Assembly: GCF_900292015.1 (NCBI RefSeq)
Contig: NZ_LR130759.1
Span: forward strand, 744,001-808,000
DNA: 64,000 nt
Direction of reading: 5' to 3'
From: Mycobacterium basiliense
Lineage (GTDB): Bacteria; Actinomycetota; Actinomycetes; Mycobacteriales; Mycobacteriaceae
Positions 50,960 through 60,151 of this stretch are shown piece by piece. The translations under genes were made by a program, and so were the position numbers. How positions within the stretch are numbered: the first letter of the stretch is position 1; each line of letters starts with the position of its first letter. The notes beneath the pieces were generated by a model that made no database searches, was not told the DNA's origin, and was given only the letters and a program-made list of their open reading frames with translations.

Positions 50960-51799
50960 ATGGCCGCGCTATTTACCGACGCGATGACGCTGCACGAACT
51001 CGACCCCGGTGCGGCTGGTCCGGCATGCCGAGTTTTTCAGGGTGAGCTGAATGAGCACTGGACCATCGGGCCCAAGGTTCATGGTGGGGCGATGGTGGCG
51101 CTGTGTGCCAATGCGGCACGAACCGCCCACGGCGGGGCCGTGGTGCAGCCGGTTGCCGTGTCGGCGAACTTCCTGTGGGCGCCGGATCCGGGAGCGATGC
51201 GGCTGGTGACGTCGATGCGCAAGCGGGGGCGCCGAATCAGTGTGGTCGATGTCGAGCTGACCCAGGGTGACCGTACCGCGGTGCACGCCGTCGTCACGCT
51301 GGGCGAGCCAGAACACCATGTTGCCGGCGCGACCGCGCCGCTGTTGTCGGCCAATCCGGTGGTTGATCTGATGGCGCCTGACCCCGACGAGCACGTCGCG
51401 CCGATTGGCCCCGGCCATGCGTTGGCCGGGCTGGTGCACCTGGGCGAAGGCTGCGATGTCCGGCCGTTGCTGTCGAGCATGGGGCCGGCCGGCGATGGGC
51501 GGCCGCCGGTCCTGCAGATGTGGGCGCGCCCGCGCGGCGTCGCTCCGGACCCGCTGTTTGCGTTGATGTGTGGGGATCTCTCGGCGCCGGTGACGTTGGC
51601 GGTGGACCGCACCGGCTGGGCGCCCACCGTTCAGCTCACGGCCTTCCTCAGGGCCGTTCCGGTGGACGGATGGCTACGGGTCATCTGCACCTGTGTCGAA
51701 ATTGGGCACGACTGGTTCGATGAGGACCACATCGTCGTGGATCAGGCGGGCCGCCTGGTGGTGCAGTCACGGCAGCTGGCGATGGTGCCCGCCCGGTAG
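50960..51799 (+). CDS. thioesterase-like (TesB/hotdog) protein
   Basis: A 279-residue protein starting at ATG 50960, two bases after the previous stop. It resembles acyl-CoA thioesterase II-like double-hotdog proteins (VHGGAMVALCANAARTAHGG; QPVAVSANFLWAPDPGAMRL; VVDVELTQGDRTAVHAVVTL). No catalytic triad can be verified from sequence. It is the Rv0499 counterpart and may act on an acyl-CoA. Confidence 0.78.
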   Translation: MAALFTDAMTLHELDPGAAGPACRVFQGELNEHWTIGPKVHGGAMVALCANAARTAHGGAVVQPVAVSANFLWAPDPGAMRLVTSMRKRGRRISVVDVELTQGDRTAVHAVVTLGEPEHHVAGATAPLLSANPVVDLMAPDPDEHVAPIGPGHALAGLVHLGEGCDVRPLLSSMGPAGDGRPPVLQMWARPRGVAPDPLFALMCGDLSAPVTLAVDRTGWAPTVQLTAFLRAVPVDGWLRVICTCVEIGHDWFDEDHIVVDQAGRLVVQSRQLAMVPAR

Positions 51800-51835
51800 C
51801 GCGGGGACCTCGCGACGTCTGCGATGCTGTCCGGC

Positions 51836-52708
51836 ATGGCCAGAATTGCGATCATCGGGGGCGGCAGCATGGGTGAGGCATTGCTGTCGGGACTGCTGCG
51901 GGCGGGGCGGCAGGTTAAAGATCTGGTGGTGGCCGAGCGGCTGCCGGATCGCGCCAAGTACCTGGCTAGCACCTACTCGGTCTTGGTGACCTCGGCCGGT
52001 GATGCCGCGGAGAACGCCGCGTTTGTCGTTGTCGCGGTGAAACCCGGCGACGTCGATGCCGTGATGGGCGATCTGGCGGCGATGGTCGCTGCGGCGGAAA
52101 GTGACAGCAGCGAGCAGGTGTACGTCACGGTTGCCGCGGGCGTCACCACCTCGTATTTCGAAGCCAAGCTGCCGGCGGGCACCCCGGTGATTCGAGCGAT
52201 GCCCAACGCGGCGGCGTTGGTGGGTGCGGGAGTTACCGCGCTGGCCAAAGGCCGTTTCGTCAACCCGGAACAGCTGGCCGAGGTTTCCGCGCTGTTCGAG
52301 TCGGTCGGTGTTGTGTTGACCGTCCCCGAGCAGCAAATGGATGCGGTGACGGCGTTGTCCGGCTCGGGTCCGGCGTATTTCTTCCTGCTGGTCGAGGCGC
52401 TGGTCGACGCCGGTGTCGCCGCGGGCTTGAGTCGTCAGGTGGCTACCGAACTGGCGGCGCAGACGATGGCTGGGTCCGCGGCAATGCTGCTGGAGCGGAT
52501 GGATGAAGACCGGCGGCCCGTCGGTGGACCGTTGGGGTCGCGGGTGGACACCTCCGCGTTGCAGCTGCGGGCGTCGGTTACCTCACCCGGCGGGACGACC
52601 GCCGCTGCGCTGCGCGAACTCGAAAAGGAAGGTTTCCGGGCGGCGGTCGACACGGCAGTTCAGGCCGCCAAAAGCCGCTCTGAGCAGCTAAGAATTACAT
52701 CGGAATAA
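51836..52708 (+). CDS. proC: pyrroline-5-carboxylate reductase
   Basis: A 290-residue reductase from ATG 51836, chosen because it begins MARIAIIGGGSMG; ATG 51824 four codons upstream is also open. It reduces pyrroline-5-carboxylate to proline with NADPH in the last step of proline synthesis. The cofactor fold IAIIGGGSMGEALLSGLL, the family motifs AMPNAAALVGAGVTAL and AVTALSGSGPAYFFLLVEAL, and C-terminal TSPGGTTAAALREL are all present. It is 25-40 bases after the thioesterase-like gene on the same strand. Confidence 0.95.
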   Translation: MARIAIIGGGSMGEALLSGLLRAGRQVKDLVVAERLPDRAKYLASTYSVLVTSAGDAAENAAFVVVAVKPGDVDAVMGDLAAMVAAAESDSSEQVYVTVAAGVTTSYFEAKLPAGTPVIRAMPNAAALVGAGVTALAKGRFVNPEQLAEVSALFESVGVVLTVPEQQMDAVTALSGSGPAYFFLLVEALVDAGVAAGLSRQVATELAAQTMAGSAAMLLERMDEDRRPVGGPLGSRVDTSALQLRASVTSPGGTTAAALRELEKEGFRAAVDTAVQAAKSRSEQLRITSE

Positions 52709-52849
52709 TTCAAAAAATTTGAACTGATTGTCCCCCACCAGTACCAATAACCCCAGTAGTCCCGCTATTCTCCTCTTTGTATGCACGTGTTGGTGCCAGC
52801 GGAGGGGAAGCCGCTGGGACTGCGCGTGCCTGACATGATTGGGTTTGCG

Positions 52850-53083
52850 ATGACGTCTACCAACGGGCCATCAGCGCGGGATAGCGGTTCAAGTGAAGGC
52901 CCGCAGGCCGGCACACAATTTCTCACCGTCGCCGAGGTGGCCTCGCTGATGAGGGTTTCGAAGATGACCGTGTACCGGCTGGTGCACAATGGGGAGCTGC
53001 CTGCGGTTCGAGTCGGGCGGTCTTTCCGGGTGCATGCCAAGGCCGTGCACGACATGCTGCAGACCTCGTACTTCGCTGGCTAA
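52850..53083 (+). CDS. small helix-turn-helix protein (excisionase/MerR-like)
   Basis: A 77-residue protein from ATG 52850: a 22-residue tail, then LTVAEVASLMRVSKMTVYRL and VHNGELPAVRVGRSFRVHAK, a winged helix-turn-helix of the excisionase/MerR class. An upstream start (52781) would add 23 residues but the region is likely 5' untranslated. M. tuberculosis Rv0500A has the same length and motif. It may be a DNA-binding regulator. Confidence 0.8.
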   Translation: MTSTNGPSARDSGSSEGPQAGTQFLTVAEVASLMRVSKMTVYRLVHNGELPAVRVGRSFRVHAKAVHDMLQTSYFAG

Positions 53084-53281
53084 CCGAGAAGGCGCCCGGT
53101 CCGCACGGACCACGGCGGGCCGGCATCGGTATGCCCGGCGTCCCCGCTGGAGCGCGCGCATCGGACGGTGTCAGTCGGTCACGAAGTGCTCGTATGGCGC
53201 CGGTTTGGTGTTCGATGCCGCGGGCTGGGTAGAGTGGCCGGGTCATTTGTTAAAGCCGGTCACGGTCAGATAGCGGAGTTC

Positions 53282-53383
53282 ATGGGTTCAGTAATCAAGA
53301 AGCGGCGCAAGCGCATGTCGAAGAAGAAGCACCGTAAGCTGCTTCGCCGCACCCGGGTGCAGCGCAGAAAACTTGGCAAGTAG
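53282..53383 (+). CDS. ribosomal protein bS22 (33 residues, AURKAIP1/COX24 type)
   Basis: A 33-residue, highly basic ORF starting ATG 53282: [19 protein letters not shown], then [14 protein letters not shown]. It is identical in type to the tiny actinobacterial protein bS22 that binds the 30S subunit. It is too short for most gene callers and overlaps nothing. It is Rv0500B in position. Confidence 0.88.
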
Positions 53384-53460
53384 GCCGCCGAGAAGTTCGC
53401 CGCCAACCACCGTCACCAGGCTGTAACGCTTCCGTCTCTCGTCGCCGCTAGGCTATCGGG

Positions 53461-54606
53461 GTGAATTTGTCGAGCGGCCGCGGCGGCGGCGCTGGAGGCA
53501 TCGGTGGGGGCGGAGCCGGCGGTGCCAATGGCGCGCAGGATCCCAAGGTGGTGCTGGTCACCGGTGCATGCCGCTTTCTGGGCGGCTATTTGACAGCCCG
53601 GCTGGCGCAGAACCCGACGATCGACTCGGTCATCGCGGTGGACGCGATCGCTCCGAGCAAAGACATGCTGCGTCGGATGGGGCGGGCCGAGTTCGTTCGC
53701 GCCGACATTCGTAACCCTTTTATCGCAAAGGTCATCCGCAACGGCGGGGTAGACACTGTGGTGCACGCAGCGGCGGCCTCCTACGCGCCACGCTCGGGCG
53801 GCAGCGCGGCGCTGAAGGAAATCAACGTGATGGGTGCCATGCAGCTGTTCGCTGCGTGCCAGAAGGCGCCGTCGGTGCGCCGCGTCGTGTTGAAGTCGAC
53901 CTCTGAGGTCTACGGGTCGAGCCCGCATGATCCGGTGGTGTTCACCGAGGACAGCAGTAGCCGTCGACCGTTTCGCGAGGGTTTCGCCAAAGACAGCCTC
54001 GATATCGAGGGCTATGCGCGCGGGCTGGGTCGGCGTCGGTCCGATATTGCGGTGACCATTCTGCGGCTGGCCAACATGATTGGCCCGGCGATGGATACCA
54101 CGCTGTCACGTTATTTGGCCGGACCGTTGGTCCCCACGATGTTGGGTCGCGATGCGCGACTGCAGTTGTTGCACGAGCAAGATGCGCTGGGTGCGCTGGA
54201 GCGCGCGGCATTGGCCGGCAAGGCCGGGACATTCAACGTTGGCGCCGAGGGCATCATTATGTTGTCCCAAGCGATACGTCGGTCCGGCCGAATTCCGTTG
54301 CCGGTACCGGGGTTTGGAGTATGGGCGCTCGATTCATTGAGACGGGCTAACCGTTATACCGAGATCAATCGCGAGCAATTTGCTTACCTAAGTTACGGCC
54401 GCGTCATGGACACCACCAGGATGTGCAACGAGTTGGGCTATCAGCCCAAGTGGTCGACGGCCGAGGCGTTCGATGACTACGTTCGTGGTAGAGGCTTGAC
54501 TCCCATAATCGACCCGCATCGGGTACGCTCCTGGGAGGGTCGAGCCATAGCGCTAGCGCAGCGTTGGGGTAGCCGAAATCCAATTCCATGGTCCGGGGGC
54601 AGATAG
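53461..54606 (+). CDS. galE2: NAD-dependent epimerase/dehydratase family protein (GalE2 type)
   Basis: A 381-residue extended SDR with a Gly-rich N-terminus (GRGGGAGGIGGGGAGGANGA). The cofactor motif is VVLVTGACRFLGGYLTAR, and DTVVHAAAASYAPRSGG and VLKSTSEVYGSSPHD follow the family. The catalytic YxxxK is not recognisable: the corresponding stretch reads SLDIEGYARGLGRRRSD, with no Lys four residues after Tyr. UDP-galactose epimerase activity is therefore doubtful. It starts with GTG. Confidence 0.82.
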   Translation: MNLSSGRGGGAGGIGGGGAGGANGAQDPKVVLVTGACRFLGGYLTARLAQNPTIDSVIAVDAIAPSKDMLRRMGRAEFVRADIRNPFIAKVIRNGGVDTVVHAAAASYAPRSGGSAALKEINVMGAMQLFAACQKAPSVRRVVLKSTSEVYGSSPHDPVVFTEDSSSRRPFREGFAKDSLDIEGYARGLGRRRSDIAVTILRLANMIGPAMDTTLSRYLAGPLVPTMLGRDARLQLLHEQDALGALERAALAGKAGTFNVGAEGIIMLSQAIRRSGRIPLPVPGFGVWALDSLRRANRYTEINREQFAYLSYGRVMDTTRMCNELGYQPKWSTAEAFDDYVRGRGLTPIIDPHRVRSWEGRAIALAQRWGSRNPIPWSGGR

Positions 54607-54621
54607 ATTTGGGTAGATCAC

Positions 54622-55689
54622 GTGGCGGGTGAGACCAGAGCGAATGTTATTCCCCTGCATGCTAATCGAGGCCGTGCCACGGCGCGTCGCCGCGCCGGCC
54701 AGCGTGCGGATGCCTCGCGTCAACACCCCTCGCTGCTGTCGGATCCGAATGGCCGAGCATCGGCCGAACAGATTGCTGCGGTTGTCCGCGAGATCGATGA
54801 CCATCGGCGCGCAGCGGGTGGGACTTCTTCAGCCGAACCGCCCCTCAACGATCTTGCGCAGCGCGTCGCCGCGGTCGCCGGATTCCTGCGTCAGCGGCTG
54901 ATCGGTGACTACAGCGTTGACGAATTCGGATTCGATCCGCACTTCAATGACGCAATTGTTCGGCCCCTGTTGAGATTTTTCTTCAAGTCGTGGTTCCGCG
55001 TCGAAGTGAGCGGGATCGAAAACATCCCAAGCGAGGGTGCCGCGCTGGTGGTGGCCAACCACGCCGGGGTGCTGCCGTTCGACGGGTTGATGTTGTCGGT
55101 GGCCGTGCACGACGAGCATCCGGCCGAGCGGGACCTGCGGCTGCTGGCCGCCGACATGGTGTTCGATCTGCCCGTGATCGGCGAGGCCGCTCGCAAGGCC
55201 GGGCACACCATGGCGTGTACAACCGACGCCCACCGACTGCTCGCTTCCGGCGAGCTCACCGCCGTTTTCCCGGAGGGTTACAAGGGCCTGGGCAAGCGCT
55301 TCGAGGACCGTTACCGGCTGCAGCGATTCGGCCGCGGCGGATTCGTGTCGGCGGCGTTGCGTACCAAGGCGCCGATCGTGCCGTGCTCGATCATCGGTTC
55401 GGAAGAGATATATCCGATGCTCACCGATGTTAAATTGCTGGCCCGCCTGTTCGGCTTGCCGTACTTCCCAGTCACTCCGCTGTTCCCGTTGGCCGGGCCG
55501 GCCGGCCTGGTGCCGCTGCCGTCGAAATGGCGGATCGCCTTCGGCGAGCCGATTTACACCGCCGAATATTCGCCCAGCGACGCTGACGACCCCATGGTCA
55601 CCTTCGAGTTGACCGATCAGGTGCGCGAGACCATTCAGCAGACGCTGTACCGGCTGTTGGCCGGGCGGCGAAACATCTTTTTCGGCTGA
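54622..55689 (+). CDS. 1-acyl-glycerol-3-phosphate acyltransferase-like (PlsC) protein
   Basis: A 355-residue acyltransferase-fold protein from GTG. After a disordered, basic N-terminus it has the acyltransferase motifs VVANHAGVLPFDGLML (motif I, His) and VFPEGYKGLGKRFEDRY (motif III), with VPCSIIGSEEIYP between and after. It probably transfers an acyl chain to a glycerophosphate or glycolipid at the inner membrane. It is the Rv0502 counterpart and is convergent with cmaA2. Confidence 0.85.
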   Translation: MAGETRANVIPLHANRGRATARRRAGQRADASRQHPSLLSDPNGRASAEQIAAVVREIDDHRRAAGGTSSAEPPLNDLAQRVAAVAGFLRQRLIGDYSVDEFGFDPHFNDAIVRPLLRFFFKSWFRVEVSGIENIPSEGAALVVANHAGVLPFDGLMLSVAVHDEHPAERDLRLLAADMVFDLPVIGEAARKAGHTMACTTDAHRLLASGELTAVFPEGYKGLGKRFEDRYRLQRFGRGGFVSAALRTKAPIVPCSIIGSEEIYPMLTDVKLLARLFGLPYFPVTPLFPLAGPAGLVPLPSKWRIAFGEPIYTAEYSPSDADDPMVTFELTDQVRETIQQTLYRLLAGRRNIFFG

Positions 55690-55782
55690 CTTTTCGGCTG
55701 ACCTTGACCGAGTGGGCGTCGACAGCGTAACGCCGCCGCGAATTCCTTGGTGGACTCGCAGCGGCGTTACGTTCCCGAAAAG
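55690..55782. terminator. nested inverted repeats between convergent acyltransferase and cmaA2 genes
   Basis: CTTTTCGG (55690-55697) pairs with CCGAAAAG (55775-55782), and inside it CGTAACGCCGC (55726-55736) pairs perfectly with GCGGCGTTACG (55761-55771). The unit lies at the convergence point and may terminate both genes. Confidence 0.6.
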
Positions 55783-55785
55783 CGA

Positions 55786-56694
55786 CTACTTCACCAGCGT
55801 GAACTGGCAGACGTCGGTGTAGTGGTCGCGGAACAGATCCGAGCAACCAGTCAGGTAATGCATGTAGATATCGTAGATCTCCTGGCCCTGCAGCTCGATT
55901 GCCTTTTCCTTTTGGGCCTCCAGCGCGTGCGCCCAAGCGTTCAACGTCGGAACGTAGTTCTCACCGATCCGGTGGTAGCGCTCAACCTTGAAACCGGCCC
56001 GCGACGAGTACTCGTCGACCTGAGGTATCTGCGGCAACCGACCCCCGGGGAAAATCTCGGTCAAGATGAACTTGATGAAGCGCAACAGGCTCATCGGCGC
56101 CTTCAACCCAAGCTCTCGGGCTTCCTTGGCGTCCGGAACGATGATCGTGTGCAGCAGCATCCTGCCGTCTGCGGGCATCACGTTGTAGCACATCTTGAAG
56201 AACCGGTCGTAGCGGTCCCAGCTGGCGTCGCCGGCGCCGTCGGCGAAGTGTTCGAACGCGCCGAGGGACACGATGCGGTCCACCGGCTCATCGAACTGCT
56301 CCCAGCCCTGCAAGCGGACCTCTTTGCGACGGGGGCTGTCCATCTCGGCGAACTTCTGCTGATCGTGGGCGAGCTGATTCTCGCTCAGCGTCAATCCGAT
56401 TACGTTGACGTCGTACTCAGCGACGGCGTGGCGCATGGTCGAACCCCAGCCGCAGCCGATGTCGAGCAGCGTCATGCCGGGTTCGAGGTTGAGCTTGTCG
56501 AGTGCCAGCTTGCGTTTTGCGTACTGAGCTTCCTCCAGCGTCATGTCCGGACGTTCGAAGTAGGCGCAGCTGTAGGTCATCGACGGGTCGAGGAAGAGCT
56601 TGAAGAACTCGTTCGAACGGTCGTAGTGCGACTGGACAGCTTCGACGGGCGGCGAGAGCTGTTCCGGAAGAGAAGTTTCACCCCGTGACGTCAT
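55786..56694 (-). CDS. cmaA2: trans-cyclopropane mycolic acid synthase CmaA2
   Basis: A 302-residue SAM-dependent methyltransferase, the same length as M. tuberculosis CmaA2 and about 80% identical by eye. SAM site [30 protein letters not shown] (catalytic region, FEHF intact), [19 protein letters not shown], and C-terminal VCQFTLVK. It introduces trans-cyclopropane in oxygenated mycolates. ATG 56694 is chosen; a longer frame exists upstream. Confidence 0.94.
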   Translation of the reverse strand: MTSRGETSLPEQLSPPVEAVQSHYDRSNEFFKLFLDPSMTYSCAYFERPDMTLEEAQYAKRKLALDKLNLEPGMTLLDIGCGWGSTMRHAVAEYDVNVIGLTLSENQLAHDQQKFAEMDSPRRKEVRLQGWEQFDEPVDRIVSLGAFEHFADGAGDASWDRYDRFFKMCYNVMPADGRMLLHTIIVPDAKEARELGLKAPMSLLRFIKFILTEIFPGGRLPQIPQVDEYSSRAGFKVERYHRIGENYVPTLNAWAHALEAQKEKAIELQGQEIYDIYMHYLTGCSDLFRDHYTDVCQFTLVK

Positions 56695-56716
56695 TAACCG
56701 GACCCTACTTTCCCAC

Positions 56717-57217
56717 TCAAATGGATGCAATCGCCGCCACAGTGGCATCGGTTTCGGCCTCGTGATGGGCTGCTTCACCCAGCATAGTGACGGTGCTGGT
56801 GACCACGGGCTCGCCGTCGGCGTCTGTAACTTCGCTGCGGATCTCGGCGATCACCGTGCCGTGGGACTGGATGACGGAATCCAGATAGGTGTGGAAATAC
56901 AACCTGTCCCCGGCCACGATCGGCCGGTAGAAGCGGAACTTCTGGTCGCGGTGGAAGACCCGGGCAATGTTGATCGGGATGTTGAACTTGGTGAAGATCT
57001 CCAATTGCACGCGCCGGCCTGCGACCGCCAGGAACGTCAGCGGGGCAACTATCGCGGAGTAGCCGGCTTCGACGGCATCGGCCTCCTCGTAGTGCGACGG
57101 GTGTTCATCTTTGATCGACGCCGCGAACTCCCGGATCTTCTCACGCCCAACCTCGAAGTAGTCCGGTGCCCGGTAGTTCTTACCGATTAGGCCTTGGGCT
57201 TCTTTAGGAGTTGTCAT
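56717..57217 (-). CDS. MaoC/HadA-like dehydratase subunit
   Basis: A 166-residue hotdog-fold protein. It resembles HadA/HadC, the non-catalytic partners of the FAS-II dehydratase: [20 protein letters not shown], then the hotdog region [20 protein letters not shown]. The hydratase catalytic Asp-His pair of HadB is not visible. Rv0504c type; it lies upstream of cmaA2 on the same strand and may share its transcript. It may take part in fatty-acid or mycolate elongation. Confidence 0.8.
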   Translation of the reverse strand: MTTPKEAQGLIGKNYRAPDYFEVGREKIREFAASIKDEHPSHYEEADAVEAGYSAIVAPLTFLAVAGRRVQLEIFTKFNIPINIARVFHRDQKFRFYRPIVAGDRLYFHTYLDSVIQSHGTVIAEIRSEVTDADGEPVVTSTVTMLGEAAHHEAETDATVAAIASI

Positions 57218-57262
57218 GCCGCTGTCGTTCTCCGCTCGAATAGTCGCTAGCGGCGCAGCTTA

Positions 57263-58186
57263 TCAGCGTGATTGGCGCCGAGACGCCAGAGCCGCCAATG
57301 CTCCGCCGGCCGCACCCAGCGCCAGGGCCGACGGAACGCCGATCCGAGCGGCTTTACGGGCGGTTCGGAAATCCCGAATTTCCCAGCCCCGCTCGCGGGC
57401 CAGGCTACGTAGGCGGGCATCGGGGTTGATGGCGACCGCGGTACCTACCAGCGAGAGCATGGGCACGTCGTTGTAGCTGTCGGAATAGGCGGTGCAACGT
57501 TTGAGGTTGAGCCCTTCCCGGATGGCCAACGAGCGCACCGCGTGCGCTTTGCCGCTGCCATGCAGGATCTCGCCCACCAACCGCCCGGTGAATACCCCGT
57601 CAACCGATTCGGCGACGGTGCCCAGGGCTCCGGTCAGGCCGAGCCGGCGGGCTATGGTCTCGGCGAGCTCGTAGGGGGTGGCGGTGATCAGCCAGACCTG
57701 TTGGCCGGCATCGAGGTGCATCTGGGTGAGTTCACGAGTTCCCGGCCAGATCTTATCGGCGATGATCTCGTCGTATATTTCTTCGCCCAAGCTGACTAGT
57801 TCGTCGACCGGTCGGCCCTCGATGAAGGCCAGCGCCTTGCGCCGGCCCGCGGCCACGTCCTCGCTGTTCTCGGTGCCCAGCAGCTGGAACTTGGCCTGGG
57901 CGTAGACGAAGCCAAGGACGTCGCGGTAGGTGAAGTAGTGGCGGGCGGCCAGACCGCGGCCGAAGTGCACCGCAGAGGAACCCTGCACCAACGTGTTGTC
58001 CACATCGAAAAATGCGGCGGCGGTCAGGTCGATGGGCGGTTGTCGGCCGTGGCCGGCGGCGACGTTCGCCCCCAAGTCATCGAGCGCCCGGCTAGCGCTG
58101 GGATTGGATAGCGGCTGGTCGGCCGGCGCCGCCGGGGAGACGCGACCGGCCTGATCTGCACTGGCCGGGTCGGAGGAAACCATCAC
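57263..58186 (-). CDS. serB1: HAD-superfamily hydrolase (SerB1 type)
   Basis: A 307-residue HAD subfamily IB hydrolase. The N-terminal 35 residues are variable; the phosphoaspartyl motif is [16 protein letters not shown], motif II is [13 protein letters not shown], and motif III/IV is [17 protein letters not shown]. The homologue is annotated phosphoserine phosphatase, but such enzymes also act on other phosphomonoesters. The C-terminus ends in an Ala-rich hydrophobic tail ([17 protein letters not shown]). It is divergent from the paoABC operon. Confidence 0.85.
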   Translation of the reverse strand: MMVSSDPASADQAGRVSPAAPADQPLSNPSASRALDDLGANVAAGHGRQPPIDLTAAAFFDVDNTLVQGSSAVHFGRGLAARHYFTYRDVLGFVYAQAKFQLLGTENSEDVAAGRRKALAFIEGRPVDELVSLGEEIYDEIIADKIWPGTRELTQMHLDAGQQVWLITATPYELAETIARRLGLTGALGTVAESVDGVFTGRLVGEILHGSGKAHAVRSLAIREGLNLKRCTAYSDSYNDVPMLSLVGTAVAINPDARLRSLARERGWEIRDFRTARKAARIGVPSALALGAAGGALAALASRRQSR

Positions 58187-58534
58187 GAACTCCTAATCGC
58201 GGTGCCTGCCGGTGGCCGGTGCTGCGGCCGGTATCAACACTATCTGGCAATGCGCTAGGGAGGTTTACCTGCCGCGCCCGGTATGGACTCGATATCCATT
58301 GGTGAGAAGCCGACCCACCGGGGCAGGCCACTTGGCCGCCGATCCACCGAACACAGCCCATACAAACCATCACGCGCCCATCGCGCGGCTGCGAAAAGCG
58401 GGATAACGGTCATGTGCAATCGAGTCAATGCCAATTCGACGAAGACCCGGTAGGAAAGCGCCGGTGAAACACCAGGACCGTGGCGAGGGCATAGCCCTGG
58501 TGCGAGCCCGGCGCGCACCACGAGGGAGCTTGGA
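58187..58534. other. intergenic region before paoA; no gene, one weak inverted repeat
   Basis: Between divergent serB1 and paoA. CACCAGG (58470-58476) pairs with CCTGGTG (58496-58502), and a GAGGGAG ribosome-binding site precedes the paoA TTG. Frames here are short or run antisense to the operon. It must contain both divergent promoters, which I cannot place. Confidence 0.55.
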
Positions 58535-59170
58535 TTGCGGATTGGCGGACATATTGCCAACCCGCCGTCTTACAGTGATTTCGTGGATGATTTCTCCCGG
58601 TTGCGCGTCAACCGCAGGACATTCGTAGGAGCTTCCGTTGCCCTCGGGGGCACCGCGGCGGCGGTTACCACCGTTGCCGGTTCCGGCCGCATCGATCACC
58701 ACGGCCGCACCGCCGTCGTGCGCGCGGAGATCAACGGTGAACATCAAGAAATCGCGGTCGACAACCGCACCACGCTGCTGGACATGCTCAGAGAGCGAGC
58801 GGGATTGCCCGGCACAAAGAAGGGTTGTGACCACGGCGCGTGCGGCGCGTGTACGGTGCTGGTCGACGGTCGCCGAATCAACTCCTGTCTTGCGTTGGCG
58901 GTCATGCACGACGGCGCGCAGATCACCACGATCGAAGGCCTCGCCGAACACGGCAGACTCCATCCGCTGCAGCAGGCGTTCATCGATGAGGACGCGTTTC
59001 AGTGCGGCTATTGCACGTCGGGCCAGATCATCTCCGGCGTCGGATGTATCGCCGAAGGGCACACGGGTTCTGCTGCCGAGATACGAGAGTGGATGAGCGG
59101 CAATATTTGTCGTTGTGGTGCATACACCAACATCGTCAACGCGATTGCGGCCGCAGCGCGAAATCACTAG
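58535..59170 (+). CDS. paoA: periplasmic aldehyde oxidoreductase iron-sulphur subunit (PaoA/YagT type)
   Basis: A 211-residue 2Fe-2S subunit from TTG 58535, which has GAGGGAG seven bases upstream. GTG 58583 would remove 16 residues. A twin-arginine signal (VNRRTFVGASVALGG) predicts export by Tat. Plant-type 2Fe-2S cysteines are at 98, 103, 106 and 118 (GCDHGACGACTVLV...SC), and the second cluster has Cys157, Cys160, Cys192 and Cys194 (FQCGYCTSGQ; NICRCGAY). The remainder closely resembles E. coli PaoA. First gene of a three-gene operon. Confidence 0.87.
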   Translation: MRIGGHIANPPSYSDFVDDFSRLRVNRRTFVGASVALGGTAAAVTTVAGSGRIDHHGRTAVVRAEINGEHQEIAVDNRTTLLDMLRERAGLPGTKKGCDHGACGACTVLVDGRRINSCLALAVMHDGAQITTIEGLAEHGRLHPLQQAFIDEDAFQCGYCTSGQIISGVGCIAEGHTGSAAEIREWMSGNICRCGAYTNIVNAIAAAARNH

Positions 59171-59173
59171 CAC

Positions 59174-60151
59174 GTGTTTCCTTTTCGATACATCAAGGCA
59201 GTCGATGAGCAGTCGGCGTTGCGGGCTGGGGCCGCCGGTGCCCGCTACATCGCCGGCGGCACCATGCTGGTCGACCTGATGCGTGAAACGGTGGAACGCC
59301 CCGATGTACTGGTGGACATCAACGCCCTGCCGTACGACTCCATCGACCTGCAGCCGGGAATGATCCGCGTCGGATCACTCGTTCGCATGTCCGACCTCGC
59401 CGCTCATCCAATTGTCCGGCAACGGGTTCCCGTGATCAGTGAAGCCCTTGAACTTAGTGCGTCGGCCCAGCTGCGCAATATGGCATCCATCGGTGGCAAT
59501 CTCCTGCAGCGCCCGAGATGCCTCTACTTCCGCGACATGTCGTCCGCATGTAACCGCCGGGCTCCCGATGCCGGTTGTGCGGCGATCGAGGGCAGAAACC
59601 GCATGCACGCGATACTGGGCACTAGCCAGCACTGCTGTGCGACTCACCCCTCAGACCTCGCCGTCGCGTTGCTGGCGCTGGACGCCGTGGTGGTCACCCG
59701 CGATCGCTCGGGGGAGCGGCGATTCGCGCTCGCGGATTTGTTCCGCCAGCCGGGACGATCACCTCACCGGGAGCACAACCTGGGCCCGGGCGAGCTGATC
59801 GTCGCCGTCGAGGTGCCGATCGGGTCCGAGGCGCGGCGGTCGGGGTATCTGAAGGTTCGTGACCGCGAGTCCTATCAGTTCGCTCTGGCCTCGGCGGCGG
59901 TGGTACTCGACATGGCCGACGATGTAATACGTGGCGCCCGCGTGGCCGTTGGTGGGGTCGCGACCGTGCCGTGGCGGTTGCCGGCCATCGAGGTGGCGTT
60001 GCGGGGCCAGCCACCCAGTGCTGGCCTGTTCCGCAGGGTGGCCGCGCTGGCCGCCGCTGGTGCAAAGCCGCTGAGTGAGAACGGATTCAAGGTCGACCTG
60101 CTCAAGCGGATTGTCGAACGACAATTGGCAGCCGTGGCGGCGATGCCATGA
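59174..60151 (+). CDS. paoB: aldehyde oxidoreductase FAD subunit (PaoB/YagS type)
   Basis: A 325-residue FAD-binding subunit of the xanthine oxidase family starting at GTG 59174, three bases after paoA. FAD-binding AGGTMLVDLM and SIGGNLLQRPRC are present. An insertion with Cys116, Cys126, Cys135 and Cys154 (spacing 10, 9 and 19 residues, RCLYFRDMSSACNRR, AGCAAIEG, QHCCATHPSD) matches the extra 4Fe-4S-binding loop of E. coli PaoB, which distinguishes it from CoxM-type proteins. The stop overlaps paoC (ATGA). Confidence 0.88.
   Translation: MFPFRYIKAVDEQSALRAGAAGARYIAGGTMLVDLMRETVERPDVLVDINALPYDSIDLQPGMIRVGSLVRMSDLAAHPIVRQRVPVISEALELSASAQLRNMASIGGNLLQRPRCLYFRDMSSACNRRAPDAGCAAIEGRNRMHAILGTSQHCCATHPSDLAVALLALDAVVVTRDRSGERRFALADLFRQPGRSPHREHNLGPGELIVAVEVPIGSEARRSGYLKVRDRESYQFALASAAVVLDMADDVIRGARVAVGGVATVPWRLPAIEVALRGQPPSAGLFRRVAALAAAGAKPLSENGFKVDLLKRIVERQLAAVAAMP

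Noticed and set aside
52709..52849. Longer start for the small HTH protein at 52781
   Set aside because: The extra 23 residues look non-conserved and the ATG at 52850 gives the length of the M. tuberculosis protein.
58370..59173. 267-codon minus-strand frame over the paoA region
   Set aside because: Antisense to the Tat/2Fe-2S-containing paoA gene, which has clear cysteine motifs.
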